Below, piece by piece: positions 22,080 to 32,311 of a stretch of 64,000 nt of DNA. The stretch lies in contig CAMWRW010000004.1 of assembly GCA_947176755.1 (NCBI GenBank), forward strand, positions 1 to 64,000, given 5' to 3'. The number at the start of each line of letters is the position of its first letter. Position 1 is the first letter of the stretch. Made by a program: the position numbers and the translations under genes. The stretch comes from an uncultured Porphyromonadaceae bacterium (GTDB lineage: Bacteria > Bacteroidota > Bacteroidia > Bacteroidales > Muribaculaceae). The notes below the pieces were generated by a model that saw nothing but the letters and a program-made list of their open reading frames with translations, had not been told where the DNA came from and ran no database searches.

Positions 22080-24284
22080 ATGTATTCCCACGCTCGCATA
22101 TCAACGATCATACTTTCGGCTGTTATGGCCTCGACAACGCTCTCAGTAGGAGTGTCGGCAAGTGAATCCTTTAACACACGGTATCTTTACGGATTCTTGT
22201 TCTCGAATACCCCATCCGGATGGAGCTACGGATTTGGCCGACTTGAAGGGGATAGTGTCGATCAAACGCTCCTCCCCTACCGACATCAAGATGGGAAAGA
22301 AAAAATCCTATATACCGGCTCAGGAAGAGATGGGGTGATTTATGGACTGCTTGTCGAACCGGGAAATACTGAAGCCGATTTATCCTCCGGCACTATTATC
22401 CAATGGAACAGTGTTTCCGGATTCACCTCAATTATTGGAAAATGGGAACTGCCGGATGTCTCTTATGAAGTTCGTGATTTGACTATTGATTCTCAGACCG
22501 GAGCATGGTTCGTCCTTGCCAACAGGGAGTCAAAGAGTTTCTTATTCAGTCTGACTCCTTTAGAGGGCGATATGAATCTGATGTGTGAGATTAAAAGCGA
22601 TTTCCCATTCATTTCCATTGCCGCCACAAATGGGGGGGTGATTTACGCAATGGGAGCCGACGGAATAATCTATCAAGTCAATAGCCGAACGGGAGTTGCG
22701 ACTAATGTGGTCAACACGAGGGTTTCCGGGCTTTCAACGATGCAGACGATGACTTTCGGGTCAGACGGCTCAACATTGTATTTTTCCGCAAATACACCCG
22801 AGGATTCCGAAGCCGGACACTCTATACTCTCCACCACAATACATGGTCTGTCGGGGACTGTCCCTATCCCAGTCATGCAATTTTCTCCGGGTACGACAGT
22901 GACAGCCTTGTATGCGGATGGCCCTTATTCCGGCGAGATGCTTGCTCGTCCGGAAAATAGTCGTGCGAGTTACGAGGAAAATACGGGAGGAGTCCGAATT
23001 TTCTGGGACAACCCGTGCAGATACGTCAGCGGAGAGGAACTGAATAATGATTCTCCGATCACCGTCTCAATATTAAGAAACGGGGTTCAAATCGCTAACA
23101 TTCCTCAGACAAATCCCGGCGAAGCCCTTGAATATTATGATCCTGCTCCGGAACAAAATCAAGAGAACCATTATCAGCTTCAAACCTCGGTTGACGACGA
23201 GCCGGGAGTCTGCGCAAATATTTACGTCTACAGCGGAGAAGATATACCCTCGGCAGTCGGGGAGATAACTGTTAAGGGAGAGGAGGAGTATCGGCTGGCT
23301 GAAATAAGCTGGAACGAAGTGACTCGCGGATTTCACGGTGGAGAAATTGATCCTACCGAAATTCGATACACGGTTGTGAGGCAACCTGACGGCGCAATAA
23401 TTGCAGACAATCTGACACGCACACAGATTATTGATTCTACAATCACACATCCCGGTAACTATTACTATGAAGTTACAGCTTCAAATAACATTGGCACAAG
23501 TTTGCCGGCAATGTCGGAAAGAATCGTTCTCGGAGGCCCGGTGGATGCTCCCATATCGGTTGATTTAAGCCAATACAATTATGAGGATTCGATACTGACT
23601 GTTGTCGACGGCAACAATGACCTTAACACATGGCTTTGGGAGAATGCCTTATCGTCGCTCGCTTTTGGAGACTATGACTACGGACTTACACTTGCCGCCG
23701 GATATGAATTCGGGCCATTTTCGAGAGATGCAGATGAATGGCTTATCTCGGGACCAATAAACCTGTCGACGGATATAGACTGGCAGTTGGAGATCGGGAT
23801 GCGTTCCACAATAGAAGGACGTCTGCTGGTATACACAGGAATCAAGGAAGACCCCGACCGGATGGAGCTTCAGGATGTGATTACTATTCCGGCAAGCACG
23901 AGAGATGGAAACAGTAGAATAAAACCCACTGTAAATAAACTGATGCTTGAAAAAGTAATAACTGACTCGCCCGTTTGTTTAGGACTCAGAATGATTAATG
24001 ATAAACCGGAAACAGGCCTCATCCAGATCACGTCGATTGCGCTCTCCGACAGCAAATATGACGATATTAAAGAAGTTAATTCGGATTCTCCGGAACTATT
24101 TCTGGATGGGATGACATTGGTTGTCAAGAACTGTGAAGGAGGCGGAACAATCCAGGATATATCGGGAAAACTCATAAAAACCTTCTCAGGAGAGCGGACA
24201 ATTCTGGGGGATTTAGACAGAGGAGTCTATATCGCCACAGCAAAAACAGAAGAAGGAATAAAAACTATAAAATTCAGGTTATGA
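22080..24284 (+). CDS. Large secreted protein with fibronectin-III-like region and T9SS-like C-terminal domain
   Basis: Signal peptide; Fn3-like segments (GEITVKGEEEYRLAEISWNEV...YTVVRQPDG); C-terminus LVVKNCEGGGTIQDISGKLIKTFSGERTILGDLDRGVYIATAKTEEGIKTIKFRL resembles T9SS sorting domains. Confidence 0.7.
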   Translation: MYSHARISTIILSAVMASTTLSVGVSASESFNTRYLYGFLFSNTPSGWSYGFGRLEGDSVDQTLLPYRHQDGKEKILYTGSGRDGVIYGLLVEPGNTEADLSSGTIIQWNSVSGFTSIIGKWELPDVSYEVRDLTIDSQTGAWFVLANRESKSFLFSLTPLEGDMNLMCEIKSDFPFISIAATNGGVIYAMGADGIIYQVNSRTGVATNVVNTRVSGLSTMQTMTFGSDGSTLYFSANTPEDSEAGHSILSTTIHGLSGTVPIPVMQFSPGTTVTALYADGPYSGEMLARPENSRASYEENTGGVRIFWDNPCRYVSGEELNNDSPITVSILRNGVQIANIPQTNPGEALEYYDPAPEQNQENHYQLQTSVDDEPGVCANIYVYSGEDIPSAVGEITVKGEEEYRLAEISWNEVTRGFHGGEIDPTEIRYTVVRQPDGAIIADNLTRTQIIDSTITHPGNYYYEVTASNNIGTSLPAMSERIVLGGPVDAPISVDLSQYNYEDSILTVVDGNNDLNTWLWENALSSLAFGDYDYGLTLAAGYEFGPFSRDADEWLISGPINLSTDIDWQLEIGMRSTIEGRLLVYTGIKEDPDRMELQDVITIPASTRDGNSRIKPTVNKLMLEKVITDSPVCLGLRMINDKPETGLIQITSIALSDSKYDDIKEVNSDSPELFLDGMTLVVKNCEGGGTIQDISGKLIKTFSGERTILGDLDRGVYIATAKTEEGIKTIKFRL

Positions 24285-24440
24285 TCCATCCGATAATTGT
24301 GGTTAACAAAGATTAATAATGCAAATTTAACGTTAAGTGTTAAAATAAACGAGGGAAAGGGAACGCTATAAGGAAAATGGCTTTCGAACGGAATAAAACT
24401 TCTTGGGAAAGCGACCATATTGCAAAAAAAACCTTAAGAT

Positions 24441-25955
24441 ATGAAGAAAAGCATTTTGTTAGCATCGGCAACCGTAATTGCGGCATGGATCCCTGCCGTT
24501 GCAGTAGCTATCAGCTCTTTCCCTGAGCATCAGAGCGATAACGGATCAACTTTTATCCGGACAGCAGCCGGAACGACACCTGCGTTTGAAACAGACTTTA
24601 CCGTGGCAGCAGAAAATACGGTAAACGCCGTGGTGTGTATAAAAAGTTACACTTCCCGCCAACAGCGTCAGCAGGGTTACGGAAACAGGGGAGACTACTA
24701 TGATCCCTTTGGAATGTTTGATTTCTTCTTTGGTCCTCAGGGACAGCAACAACAGCGTCAGCCCCAACAACAGAAGAAATCCGAACCTGTTCAAAACGGT
24801 CTTGGTTCGGGTGTGATTATTTCTGAAGATGGTTATATAGTGACAAATAATCATGTGATTGAAAATTCAGACAAACTTGAAGTGCTTCTCAATGATAACT
24901 CGACCTATGAAGCACGAATAATCGGCACGGACGAAGCCTCCGACCTCGCGTTGATTAAGGTAGATGCGAAAGGATTGACTCCTATTACATTCGGGGATTC
25001 AGAAGCGGTGAAGATCGGAGAATGGGTGCTTGCTGTCGGAAATCCCTTCGGGTTTAACTCGACTGTGACAGCCGGCATCGTTAGTGCAAAGGCTCGCAGT
25101 TTGGGACACGGCTCTCAAAAAGGAGGAATAAACATCGAATCGTTCATTCAGACCGATGCAGCATTGAATCCCGGCAATTCAGGAGGGGCGCTTGTCAATC
25201 TCAAGGGAGAGCTCATCGGAATTAATTCCGCCATATATAGCAATACGGGGAGCTACACAGGATTCTCGTTTGCCATTCCAACAACGATTGTAAAGAAAGT
25301 AATGTCTGATTTGCGGCAATATGGCACGGTTCAGCGCGCAGTGCTCGGATGCAGTGTTATTGAACTTGACGCGAAATTGGCAAAAGAAAAAGATATCACC
25401 GCCACTAAAGCCGGTCTACTCGTTGCATCGGTCAGCGATATGAGCACGGCCAAGGAACTGGGATTGAAAGAGGATGACGTCATTACGGCTATCAATGGAG
25501 TGCAAGTTTCGAATCACGCACAGCTTGTTGAACAGCTTAACAAGTTCCGCCCCGGGGAGAAAATAAAGATCACTTATATCCGAAACAATAAGGAAGTGAC
25601 CTCGGAAGCTACGCTTCGCAACAGCCAGGGCAGCACGACAATCACCAAGAAGGGAGATTTCTCCGAACTTGGAGTTGCATTCATGAAGCTCACGTCGGAG
25701 ACGAAACAGAATCTTGGTTTGAGTAATGGTGTTCAGGTCCAGGGATTGAAAGCGGGAGCTTTCCGTGACGCAGGAATCAAGGATGGGTTCATCATTATCG
25801 ATATCAACGGCAGTCCGGTAAACAATGTGGATGATGTTGAAGCGATCTATAACAGAATCATGAAATCTGACGATGACGACAAGGTAATGTTCATTACCGG
25901 AATCTATCCGACTGGAAAGAAATACTATTACGCGGTTAATCTCGCGGGAGAGTAA
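24441..25955 (+). CDS. degP: Do-family (DegP/HtrA) periplasmic serine protease
   Basis: GLGSGVIISEDGYIVTNNHVI, DLALIKVDA, TDAALNPGNSGGALVNLKGELIGINSAI; two PDZ domains. Confidence 0.95.
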   Translation: MKKSILLASATVIAAWIPAVAVAISSFPEHQSDNGSTFIRTAAGTTPAFETDFTVAAENTVNAVVCIKSYTSRQQRQQGYGNRGDYYDPFGMFDFFFGPQGQQQQRQPQQQKKSEPVQNGLGSGVIISEDGYIVTNNHVIENSDKLEVLLNDNSTYEARIIGTDEASDLALIKVDAKGLTPITFGDSEAVKIGEWVLAVGNPFGFNSTVTAGIVSAKARSLGHGSQKGGINIESFIQTDAALNPGNSGGALVNLKGELIGINSAIYSNTGSYTGFSFAIPTTIVKKVMSDLRQYGTVQRAVLGCSVIELDAKLAKEKDITATKAGLLVASVSDMSTAKELGLKEDDVITAINGVQVSNHAQLVEQLNKFRPGEKIKITYIRNNKEVTSEATLRNSQGSTTITKKGDFSELGVAFMKLTSETKQNLGLSNGVQVQGLKAGAFRDAGIKDGFIIIDINGSPVNNVDDVEAIYNRIMKSDDDDKVMFITGIYPTGKKYYYAVNLAGE

Positions 25956-25966
25956 TATATATATAT

Positions 25967-26003
25967 ATCACCGCCTCAAGTCAACCGGACTTGAGGCGGT
26001 GAT
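25967..26003. terminator. Bidirectional terminator between degP and folE
   Basis: atcaccgcctcaagtc / gacttgaggcggtgat perfect 16-bp stem. Confidence 0.9.
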
Positions 26004-26047
26004 TTATATTAAATTAAATTAGATTACATCCAATTAATGGCGAAGAT

Positions 26048-26635
26048 TTACATCTCCTTGCATAGACGCATAAATTCTTCGCGAAGGGAGGGGTCTGTTT
26101 CGAATTGGCCGCAATAATCAAAGGTTGTTGTCGCACCTTCTTGTTTTTCAACGCCTCGCATTTTCATACAGAGGTGTTCGGCGGTGCAGCTGACAATCAC
26201 ACCTTTTGTCGGCATAGCTTCTGCAAGAAGGTTGCAGACCTGAGCGGTCAGGCGTTCCTGCACTTGAAGCCGACGGGCGAAACTATCGACAATGCGCGCG
26301 AGTTTAGAGAGACCGATCATTTTTCCGTCAGGGATGTAACCGACGGAAACGCGTCCGAAAAAAGGGAGGATATGATGTTCGCAGGTTGAATAAAACTCGA
26401 TATCTTTAACAATGACCATTCTTGATCCGCAATGTTCGAAAATGGCCTGTCGAGCAATTTGGAGAGGATCCTCACTATAACCGTGGGTTATATCCAGAAG
26501 AGCCTTTGCTGCACGAGCGGGAGTTTTGAGGAGTCCTTCCCTATCCGGATCCTCACCTACGAGTCGGAGGATTTCACGATAATGCGCTGCGATTTCCTCC
26601 ACAAGTTTGGGGTCATGATTAAATTTACCCGGCAT
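26048..26635 (-). CDS. folE: GTP cyclohydrolase I
   Basis: DIEFYSTCEHHILPFFGRVSVGYIPDGKMIGLSKLARIVDSFARRLQVQERLTAQV. Confidence 0.97.
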   Translation of the reverse strand: MPGKFNHDPKLVEEIAAHYREILRLVGEDPDREGLLKTPARAAKALLDITHGYSEDPLQIARQAIFEHCGSRMVIVKDIEFYSTCEHHILPFFGRVSVGYIPDGKMIGLSKLARIVDSFARRLQVQERLTAQVCNLLAEAMPTKGVIVSCTAEHLCMKMRGVEKQEGATTTFDYCGQFETDPSLREEFMRLCKEM

Positions 26636-26652
26636 ATAAAGAAAAGGGAAAT

Positions 26653-27156
26653 TTACTTAATTATAACGATAGAGCTTTTAACCACTCTCATTTCGGAAGC
26701 GAACTGAGGGAAAGCCCTTTTGATTTCAAGGAGCGCGGCTTCAGCTTCGGCACTTGTCCGGAAGTTACCGATGCGAGCATACCAGTTGGGTGCGCTTGAA
26801 AAGGTATATACCTGACCTCTGTACTTTGGGAAACGGGCCACCACCGCATTGGCACGGGCGCGGGCACGCGCTTCAAGAGAACCCTGATTTCGTCCATCGC
26901 TGAAAACCTGAATGCGATAGCCGGCAAGTTTGTTGACTCCGGGGCGTAGTGCCGGTTGGCCGGAGGATGATCGGCGTTCATCCTCTTTGACAAGGAGGTC
27001 AAGGATTGTAGGCGGAATATCAATCACGATCATTCCGTCTGATTCCTTCTCGATACGCTCTGTCACGCCGGAAGATGGTTCGGAGCAAAGCGCGGCTACC
27101 GGAGGAAAAATTCCTCCGGCAACGCCGGCGAGAAGTATGATTAATGCATTTCGCAT
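26653..27156 (-). CDS. SPOR-domain secreted protein
   Basis: Signal peptide MRNALIILLAGVAGGIFPPVAA; SPOR-like GYRIQVFSDGRNQGSLEARARARANAVVARFPKYRGQVYTFSSAPNWYARIGNFRTSAEAEAALLEIKRAFP. ORF track start 27342 lies inside tpiA, so 27156 is preferred. Confidence 0.8.
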   Translation of the reverse strand: MRNALIILLAGVAGGIFPPVAALCSEPSSGVTERIEKESDGMIVIDIPPTILDLLVKEDERRSSSGQPALRPGVNKLAGYRIQVFSDGRNQGSLEARARARANAVVARFPKYRGQVYTFSSAPNWYARIGNFRTSAEAEAALLEIKRAFPQFASEMRVVKSSIVIIK

Positions 27157-27166
27157 CGGAGTTTTA

Positions 27167-27922
27167 TCAATTGAAAGCGTCAACGATTCCCATGAAGGAT
27201 TCGGCATCGAGGGCAGCGCCACCGATAAGACCGCCGTCAACATCAGGTTTGGCAAAGAGTTCCTTGGCATTCGAAGGTTTGCAGCTGCCGCCGTAGAGAA
27301 TGGAAGTATTGTCGGCGATTTCCTTGCCATACTTGCTTTCAACTACTTTGCGGATGTGCGCGTGCATATCCTGAGCCTGCTCAGCCGTTGCGGTTTTGCC
27401 GGTTCCGATAGCCCAAACAGGCTCGTAGGCGATCACGATTTTGCTGAAGTCTTCGGGAGAAAGGGAGAAGAGAGCCTCAACCTGCCCCTGAACAACATCA
27501 TTGTACGAACCGTTTTCGCGTTCCTCAAGCACTTCGCCTACACAGAAGATGGGGGTCAGACCGTTTTCGAGGGCGAGTTGAGTCTTAGCAAGAAGTTGCT
27601 CGTTGTTTTCACCGAAATACTGACGACGTTCGGAATGACCGAGAATCACATATTTTGCACCGGTTGACTTCACCATAGAAGCGCTCACTTCACCTGTATA
27701 AGCGCCCTTTACATGTTCGGAGCAGTTTTCCGCACCGAGTCCGACGAGTTCAGGTTCGAGCACGGCGTTAACGGAAGTGAGGTGGGTAAAAGGCACGCAC
27801 ACCACAACATCGCAATTGGGTTTGCGCTCTTTAAGAAGGGCATTGACATTGTTTGCGAGTTCCACACCCTCTTCGAGAGTCGTGTTCATTTTCCAGTTGC
27901 CTGCAACAATATTCTTTCTCAT
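27167..27922 (-). CDS. tpiA: Triosephosphate isomerase
   Basis: [100 protein letters not shown]. Start set at the MRKN methionine. Confidence 0.97.
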   Translation of the reverse strand: MRKNIVAGNWKMNTTLEEGVELANNVNALLKERKPNCDVVVCVPFTHLTSVNAVLEPELVGLGAENCSEHVKGAYTGEVSASMVKSTGAKYVILGHSERRQYFGENNEQLLAKTQLALENGLTPIFCVGEVLEERENGSYNDVVQGQVEALFSLSPEDFSKIVIAYEPVWAIGTGKTATAEQAQDMHAHIRKVVESKYGKEIADNTSILYGGSCKPSNAKELFAKPDVDGGLIGGAALDAESFMGIVDAFN

Positions 27923-27983
27923 GACTATTGGAATATTATAAAATCTCAAATCTAAGAAAGGCACATATTGACCTTTCAAGGAG

Positions 27984-28014
27984 CAAAGTTACAAGAAATC
28001 CGCGACATTTCAAA
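27984..28014 (-). promoter_or_regulatory. Bacteroidetes-type promoter for tpiA operon
   Basis: Minus strand TTTG (28014-28011), 19-nt spacer, TAACTTTG (27991-27984). Confidence 0.65.
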
Positions 28015-28047
28015 AAGTAGGAGACTAAATCGAATTGAAAAAACCAA

Positions 28048-28079
28048 TTTGGATAAGACCGGGATTTTAACTATATTTG
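28048..28079 (+). promoter_or_regulatory. Bacteroidetes-type promoter for dnaE
   Basis: TTTG (28048-28051), 20-nt spacer, TATATTTG (28072-28079). Confidence 0.65.
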
Positions 28080-28178
28080 CATTTGCATTCTTACGGGAAG
28101 CCGGATAATCACGGCTTTTGACCTTTCAATCATAATCATAACCTTCAGAATCCAATCAAAGAACTACCAAAAGACCTG

Positions 28179-31100
28179 ATGAGCACACCTGCCTTCACCC
28201 ATCTTCACGTCCATTCACAATACAGTCTGCTGGACGGAAAAGCGTCCATACCGGAACTTGTTGACAAAGCGATTGCAGACGGAATGCGCGGAATCGCCCT
28301 TACCGATCACGGGAATATGTTCGGCATAAAGGAGTTTTTCAATTATGTGGAGAAAGTGAACGGCAAGCTTCCGGAAGATGGAAAATTCAAGCCAATTCTC
28401 GGATGCGAAATGTATGTTGCCCGCGACAAGATGACCGATAAGAAGGATAAATCAGACAACGGTTATCACCTTATCGTGCTTGCGAAGAATGAAAAGGGAT
28501 ATCACAATCTTGTGAAGCTTGTCAGCAGGGCCTGGACTGAAGGCTATTATTACAAACCGCGTACAGACAGATATGATCTGGAAACCCATTCAGAAGGGCT
28601 CATAGTATGTTCAGCCTGCCTGGGCGGGGAAGTTCCTCAGCTTATAATCCATGGAGAACTTCAAAAGGCCGAGGAGCGCATCTTATGGTTTAAAAAGGTG
28701 TTCGGAGATGATTATTACATTGAATTGCAACGTCATCAGACATTCAAGCCTAATGCCAACAGAAGCGTTTTCGAAGAGCAACAGAAAGTAAACGCCGTGC
28801 TCCTTGACTTTGCTCGCAAGCATGGCATAAAGGTTGTGGCCACGAACGATGTTCATTTCACGTATGAGAATGATGCGGAGGCACACGACAGGCTGATATG
28901 CGTTTCAATGCAGAAAACTTTCTCCGAGCCCAGACTTCACTATACAAAGCAGGAATGGCTTAAGACTCCTGAGGAGATGGCCGCCATTTTTGAGGACCTT
29001 CCCGAAGCTCTTGCAAATACCCAGGAAATACTTGACAAGGTTGAGTTCTATAGTATCAACCATGCCCCTATCATGCCGTTTTTCGATATCCCGGCTTCAT
29101 TCGGAACAGAAGAGGAATATCGGACACGCCTCACCGAGGATGACCTCTTCAACGAATTTACGCGCGATGAAAATGGAAATGTCGTGTTGAGCAAGGAAGA
29201 GGCAGATAAAAAGATTGCGCGACTCGGAGGGTATGACAAGCTATACCGTATTAAGTTCGAGGCTGACTATCTGGAGAAGCTGACCATGGAGGGGGCTTAC
29301 GTCCGCTATGGCAATCCACTGCCTGATCATGTAGAGGAACGACTCCGCTTTGAGCTTTATATAATGAAGACAATGGGATTCCCGGGATACTTTCTGATTG
29401 TCCAGGACTTCATTAATACGGCTCGTCGTGAAATGGGAGTCAGCGTAGGCCCCGGACGCGGATCGGCTGCCGGATCGGCTGCAGCATATTGTCTCGGTAT
29501 CACCCAAATAGACCCTATTAAGTATGATTTGCTGTTTGAGCGCTTCCTGAATCCCGACCGTATCTCCCTTCCTGATATCGACGTCGATTTTGATGACGAC
29601 GGCCGATATGAGGTGCTGAAATATGTAACGGAAAAATATGGAGCCGAGAAAGTAGCTCATATCATCACGTTCGGCACAATGGCCACAAAGATGGCAATAA
29701 AGGATGTGGCGAAAGTCTTGGAAGTGCCGCTCCCTGAAGCTAACCGCCTTGTGAAACTGATACCGGAACGTATGCCGGAAGTCGACGGCAAGGCCGTTAA
29801 GCTCAATCTCAAGAACCTCGTGAAATATGTACCGGAATTCGGTGCCGAGACACAAAGTCCTGACGAAAAGATTCGTGAGACCATAAAGTATGCAACTCAG
29901 CTTGAAGGGAATATCCGGAACACGGGAGTACACGCCTGCGGGGTCATTATCAGTCGCGACGACATCACAGACTGGGTGCCGGTTTCGATGGGCACGGATG
30001 CGGATGGCACAAAGGTGATCTCGACCCAATATGAAGGAAGTATCATAGAGGACACCGGGCTGATAAAGATGGACTTCCTTGGATTGAAGACATTGTCAAT
30101 CATAAAAGAGGCCCTATACAATATTAAGTTACGCAGGGGGATAGATCTGGATATCGAGAACATTCCCCTCGACGACAAGCCAACGTTCGAACTCTATTGC
30201 AAGGGGAACACGACGTCCACATTCCAGTTTGAATCTCCGGGAATGCAAAACAGTCTGCGCCAGCTGCAACCCTCAAAGTTCGAGGACCTGATCGCTATGA
30301 ACGCGCTCTACCGACCGGGACCTATGGATTATATTCCGACCTTCATCCGGAGAAAACATGGAGAAGAGGAAATCATCTATGACATTCCGGTCATGAAGCA
30401 ATATCTTGAGGAGACATACGGTGTTACGGTCTATCAGGAACAGGTGATGCTTCTTTCACGTCTGCTTGCGAATTTCACGCGTGGAGAATCCGATATGCTT
30501 CGCAAAGCAATGGGAAAGAAGCAGATCGACAAGATGCAGAAGCTCAAGAAGAAATTCATGGAGCAGGGTCAGTCGAACGGCCATGCTGCGGAAACTCTGG
30601 AGAAGATCTGGGCCGACTGGGAGAAATTCGCGTCATACGCGTTTAATAAGAGCCACGCTACATGCTATACATGGGTAGCATATCAGACGGCATACCTGAA
30701 AGCGAATTATCCGGCAGAATACATGGCCGGCGTTTTAAGCCGTAACCTAACGGCATCCGACAAGCTGTCAAAAGTGATGGATGAATGCCGACGCATGGGA
30801 ATCACCGTGCTTGGTCCGGATATAAACGAGTCAATCGAGAAGTTCGGTGTTAACGCACGCGGAGACATTCGATTCGGACTTGCCGCAGTGAAGGGAGTCG
30901 GGGCAAATGCAGTGACAGCCATAATCAGCGAACGGGAGGCGAACGGCCCGTTCAAGGATATATATGATTTCGTTGAACGCGTCAATCTCAGCGCCTGCAA
31001 CAGAAGCGCGATAGAGAACCTCGCAATGGCCGGGGCATTCGATTGTTTCTCGGATATGAAGCGAGAGATGTTTGTTCATGAAATGCTTGACACGACCTAT

Positions 31101-31868
31101 ACGGATTTGCTTGTAAAATACGGTCAGAACATCCAGAATGACAAGAATTCACTTCAAATGAGCCTTTTTGGAGATCTGGAGCCGATCGAGACCAATAAGC
31201 CGCCCTACCCTAATCCTGTGCCTTGGAGCCGGATCGCGTTGTTGAACAGGGAAAAGGAATTGGTGACAATGTACCTATCGGCCCATCCCCTTGATCCCTA
31301 TTATATGGAATTGACCTACGGATGCTCGATCACGTGTGCGGACCTAAAGGAAAATGAGGTGGCGGGCAATAAGGTTTCATTCGGGGGATTGGTGACAAAT
31401 GTCGCGACGAGGATTTCCCGTAACGGCAAGGAATATACCGATGTGGAGATCGAGGATTTCGCCGGGAAGGCTCAGCTGAGACTTTTCGGAAGGAATCATG
31501 TTCAATACAAGGATAAGTTCTCCGTTGGAGAAGCAGTGTTCATCAAATTGAGCTTCACCCCATCCAAGTTCAATTCTGAAAGAACAGACATGAACATCGA
31601 AGAGATTTCATCTCTTGAGACACTAAAAGGGAAAATTGCAAATGCGATCATGATCTACATGGATTTTCATTTCAATAATCCCGATTTTGCCGCAATGATC
31701 AATAATATGGAAGATCAGTCGCGCCCCGGCGACCTGTTCATGGAAATTATCGATACTCGCAACCGGCAAAGCATCCGCGTAAGGTCACGCAAGAAAATAC
31801 CAATCAACCGAGAGTTGATCAGTCTGCTTGAAAACAACGGATTGACATTCAAAGTTGCGACAATTTAA
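28179..31868 (+). CDS. dnaE: DNA polymerase III subunit alpha
   Basis: PHP start FTHLHVHSQYSLLDGKASI; VGPGRGSAAGSAAAYCLGIT, PDIDVDFDDDGRYEVLKYV, YRPGPMDYIPTFIRRKHG; C-terminal OB-fold. Confidence 0.98.
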   Translation: MSTPAFTHLHVHSQYSLLDGKASIPELVDKAIADGMRGIALTDHGNMFGIKEFFNYVEKVNGKLPEDGKFKPILGCEMYVARDKMTDKKDKSDNGYHLIVLAKNEKGYHNLVKLVSRAWTEGYYYKPRTDRYDLETHSEGLIVCSACLGGEVPQLIIHGELQKAEERILWFKKVFGDDYYIELQRHQTFKPNANRSVFEEQQKVNAVLLDFARKHGIKVVATNDVHFTYENDAEAHDRLICVSMQKTFSEPRLHYTKQEWLKTPEEMAAIFEDLPEALANTQEILDKVEFYSINHAPIMPFFDIPASFGTEEEYRTRLTEDDLFNEFTRDENGNVVLSKEEADKKIARLGGYDKLYRIKFEADYLEKLTMEGAYVRYGNPLPDHVEERLRFELYIMKTMGFPGYFLIVQDFINTARREMGVSVGPGRGSAAGSAAAYCLGITQIDPIKYDLLFERFLNPDRISLPDIDVDFDDDGRYEVLKYVTEKYGAEKVAHIITFGTMATKMAIKDVAKVLEVPLPEANRLVKLIPERMPEVDGKAVKLNLKNLVKYVPEFGAETQSPDEKIRETIKYATQLEGNIRNTGVHACGVIISRDDITDWVPVSMGTDADGTKVISTQYEGSIIEDTGLIKMDFLGLKTLSIIKEALYNIKLRRGIDLDIENIPLDDKPTFELYCKGNTTSTFQFESPGMQNSLRQLQPSKFEDLIAMNALYRPGPMDYIPTFIRRKHGEEEIIYDIPVMKQYLEETYGVTVYQEQVMLLSRLLANFTRGESDMLRKAMGKKQIDKMQKLKKKFMEQGQSNGHAAETLEKIWADWEKFASYAFNKSHATCYTWVAYQTAYLKANYPAEYMAGVLSRNLTASDKLSKVMDECRRMGITVLGPDINESIEKFGVNARGDIRFGLAAVKGVGANAVTAIISEREANGPFKDIYDFVERVNLSACNRSAIENLAMAGAFDCFSDMKREMFVHEMLDTTYTDLLVKYGQNIQNDKNSLQMSLFGDLEPIETNKPPYPNPVPWSRIALLNREKELVTMYLSAHPLDPYYMELTYGCSITCADLKENEVAGNKVSFGGLVTNVATRISRNGKEYTDVEIEDFAGKAQLRLFGRNHVQYKDKFSVGEAVFIKLSFTPSKFNSERTDMNIEEISSLETLKGKIANAIMIYMDFHFNNPDFAAMINNMEDQSRPGDLFMEIIDTRNRQSIRVRSRKKIPINRELISLLENNGLTFKVATI

Positions 31869-31914
31869 ATAAACCAAATAAACAATAACCTTAAACAAAC
31901 AAAAAAAGAAAGAC

Positions 31915-32232
31915 ATGGCACTTCAATTCAACGATGCTTCCGCAAAGGAAGCAATTGAGTCCGGGAAGGTTGTAGTAATTGATTTCTGGGCAACCTGGTG
32001 CGGTCCGTGCATTGCAATGGGTCCTGTGGTGGATGAACTTGCAGAAAAGTATGGCGAGCAGGCAGTGATCGGCAAGCTCAATATTGACGAGGAGTCAGAA
32101 ATCGTATCGGAATACCGTGTTCGTTCGATTCCTACTATTCTCTTCTTCAAGAACGGCGAGGTCGTGGATCGTTCGGTCGGCAAAGTAAAATATTCCGAAC
32201 TCGAAAGCAAACTTCTTCCCCTCCTCGGTTAA
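31915..32232 (+). CDS. trxA: Thioredoxin
   Basis: VIDFWATWCGPCIAMGPVVDELAEKYG; RVRSIPTILFFKNGEVVDRSVG. Confidence 0.96.
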   Translation: MALQFNDASAKEAIESGKVVVIDFWATWCGPCIAMGPVVDELAEKYGEQAVIGKLNIDEESEIVSEYRVRSIPTILFFKNGEVVDRSVGKVKYSELESKLLPLLG

Positions 32233-32253
32233 AACGACCAAGCGTCGAACTAA

Positions 32254-32290
32254 AAGAAACGGTGAGCCATAAAGTGACTCACCGTTTCTT
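32254..32290. terminator. Terminator between trxA and NlpC/P60 gene
   Basis: aagaaacggtgag / ctcaccgtttctt perfect 13-bp stem between convergent genes. Confidence 0.88.
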
Positions 32291-32311
32291 CTATATGTTT
32301 CGAAATAGTGG

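Noticed and set aside
25955-25968. (AT)7 dinucleotide run after degP as a phase-variation tract
   Set aside because: Located after the stop codon next to a terminator; no downstream gene on that strand would be switched.
29241-30029. 262-aa ORF antisense to dnaE
   Set aside because: Shadow ORF inside conserved dnaE polymerase core.
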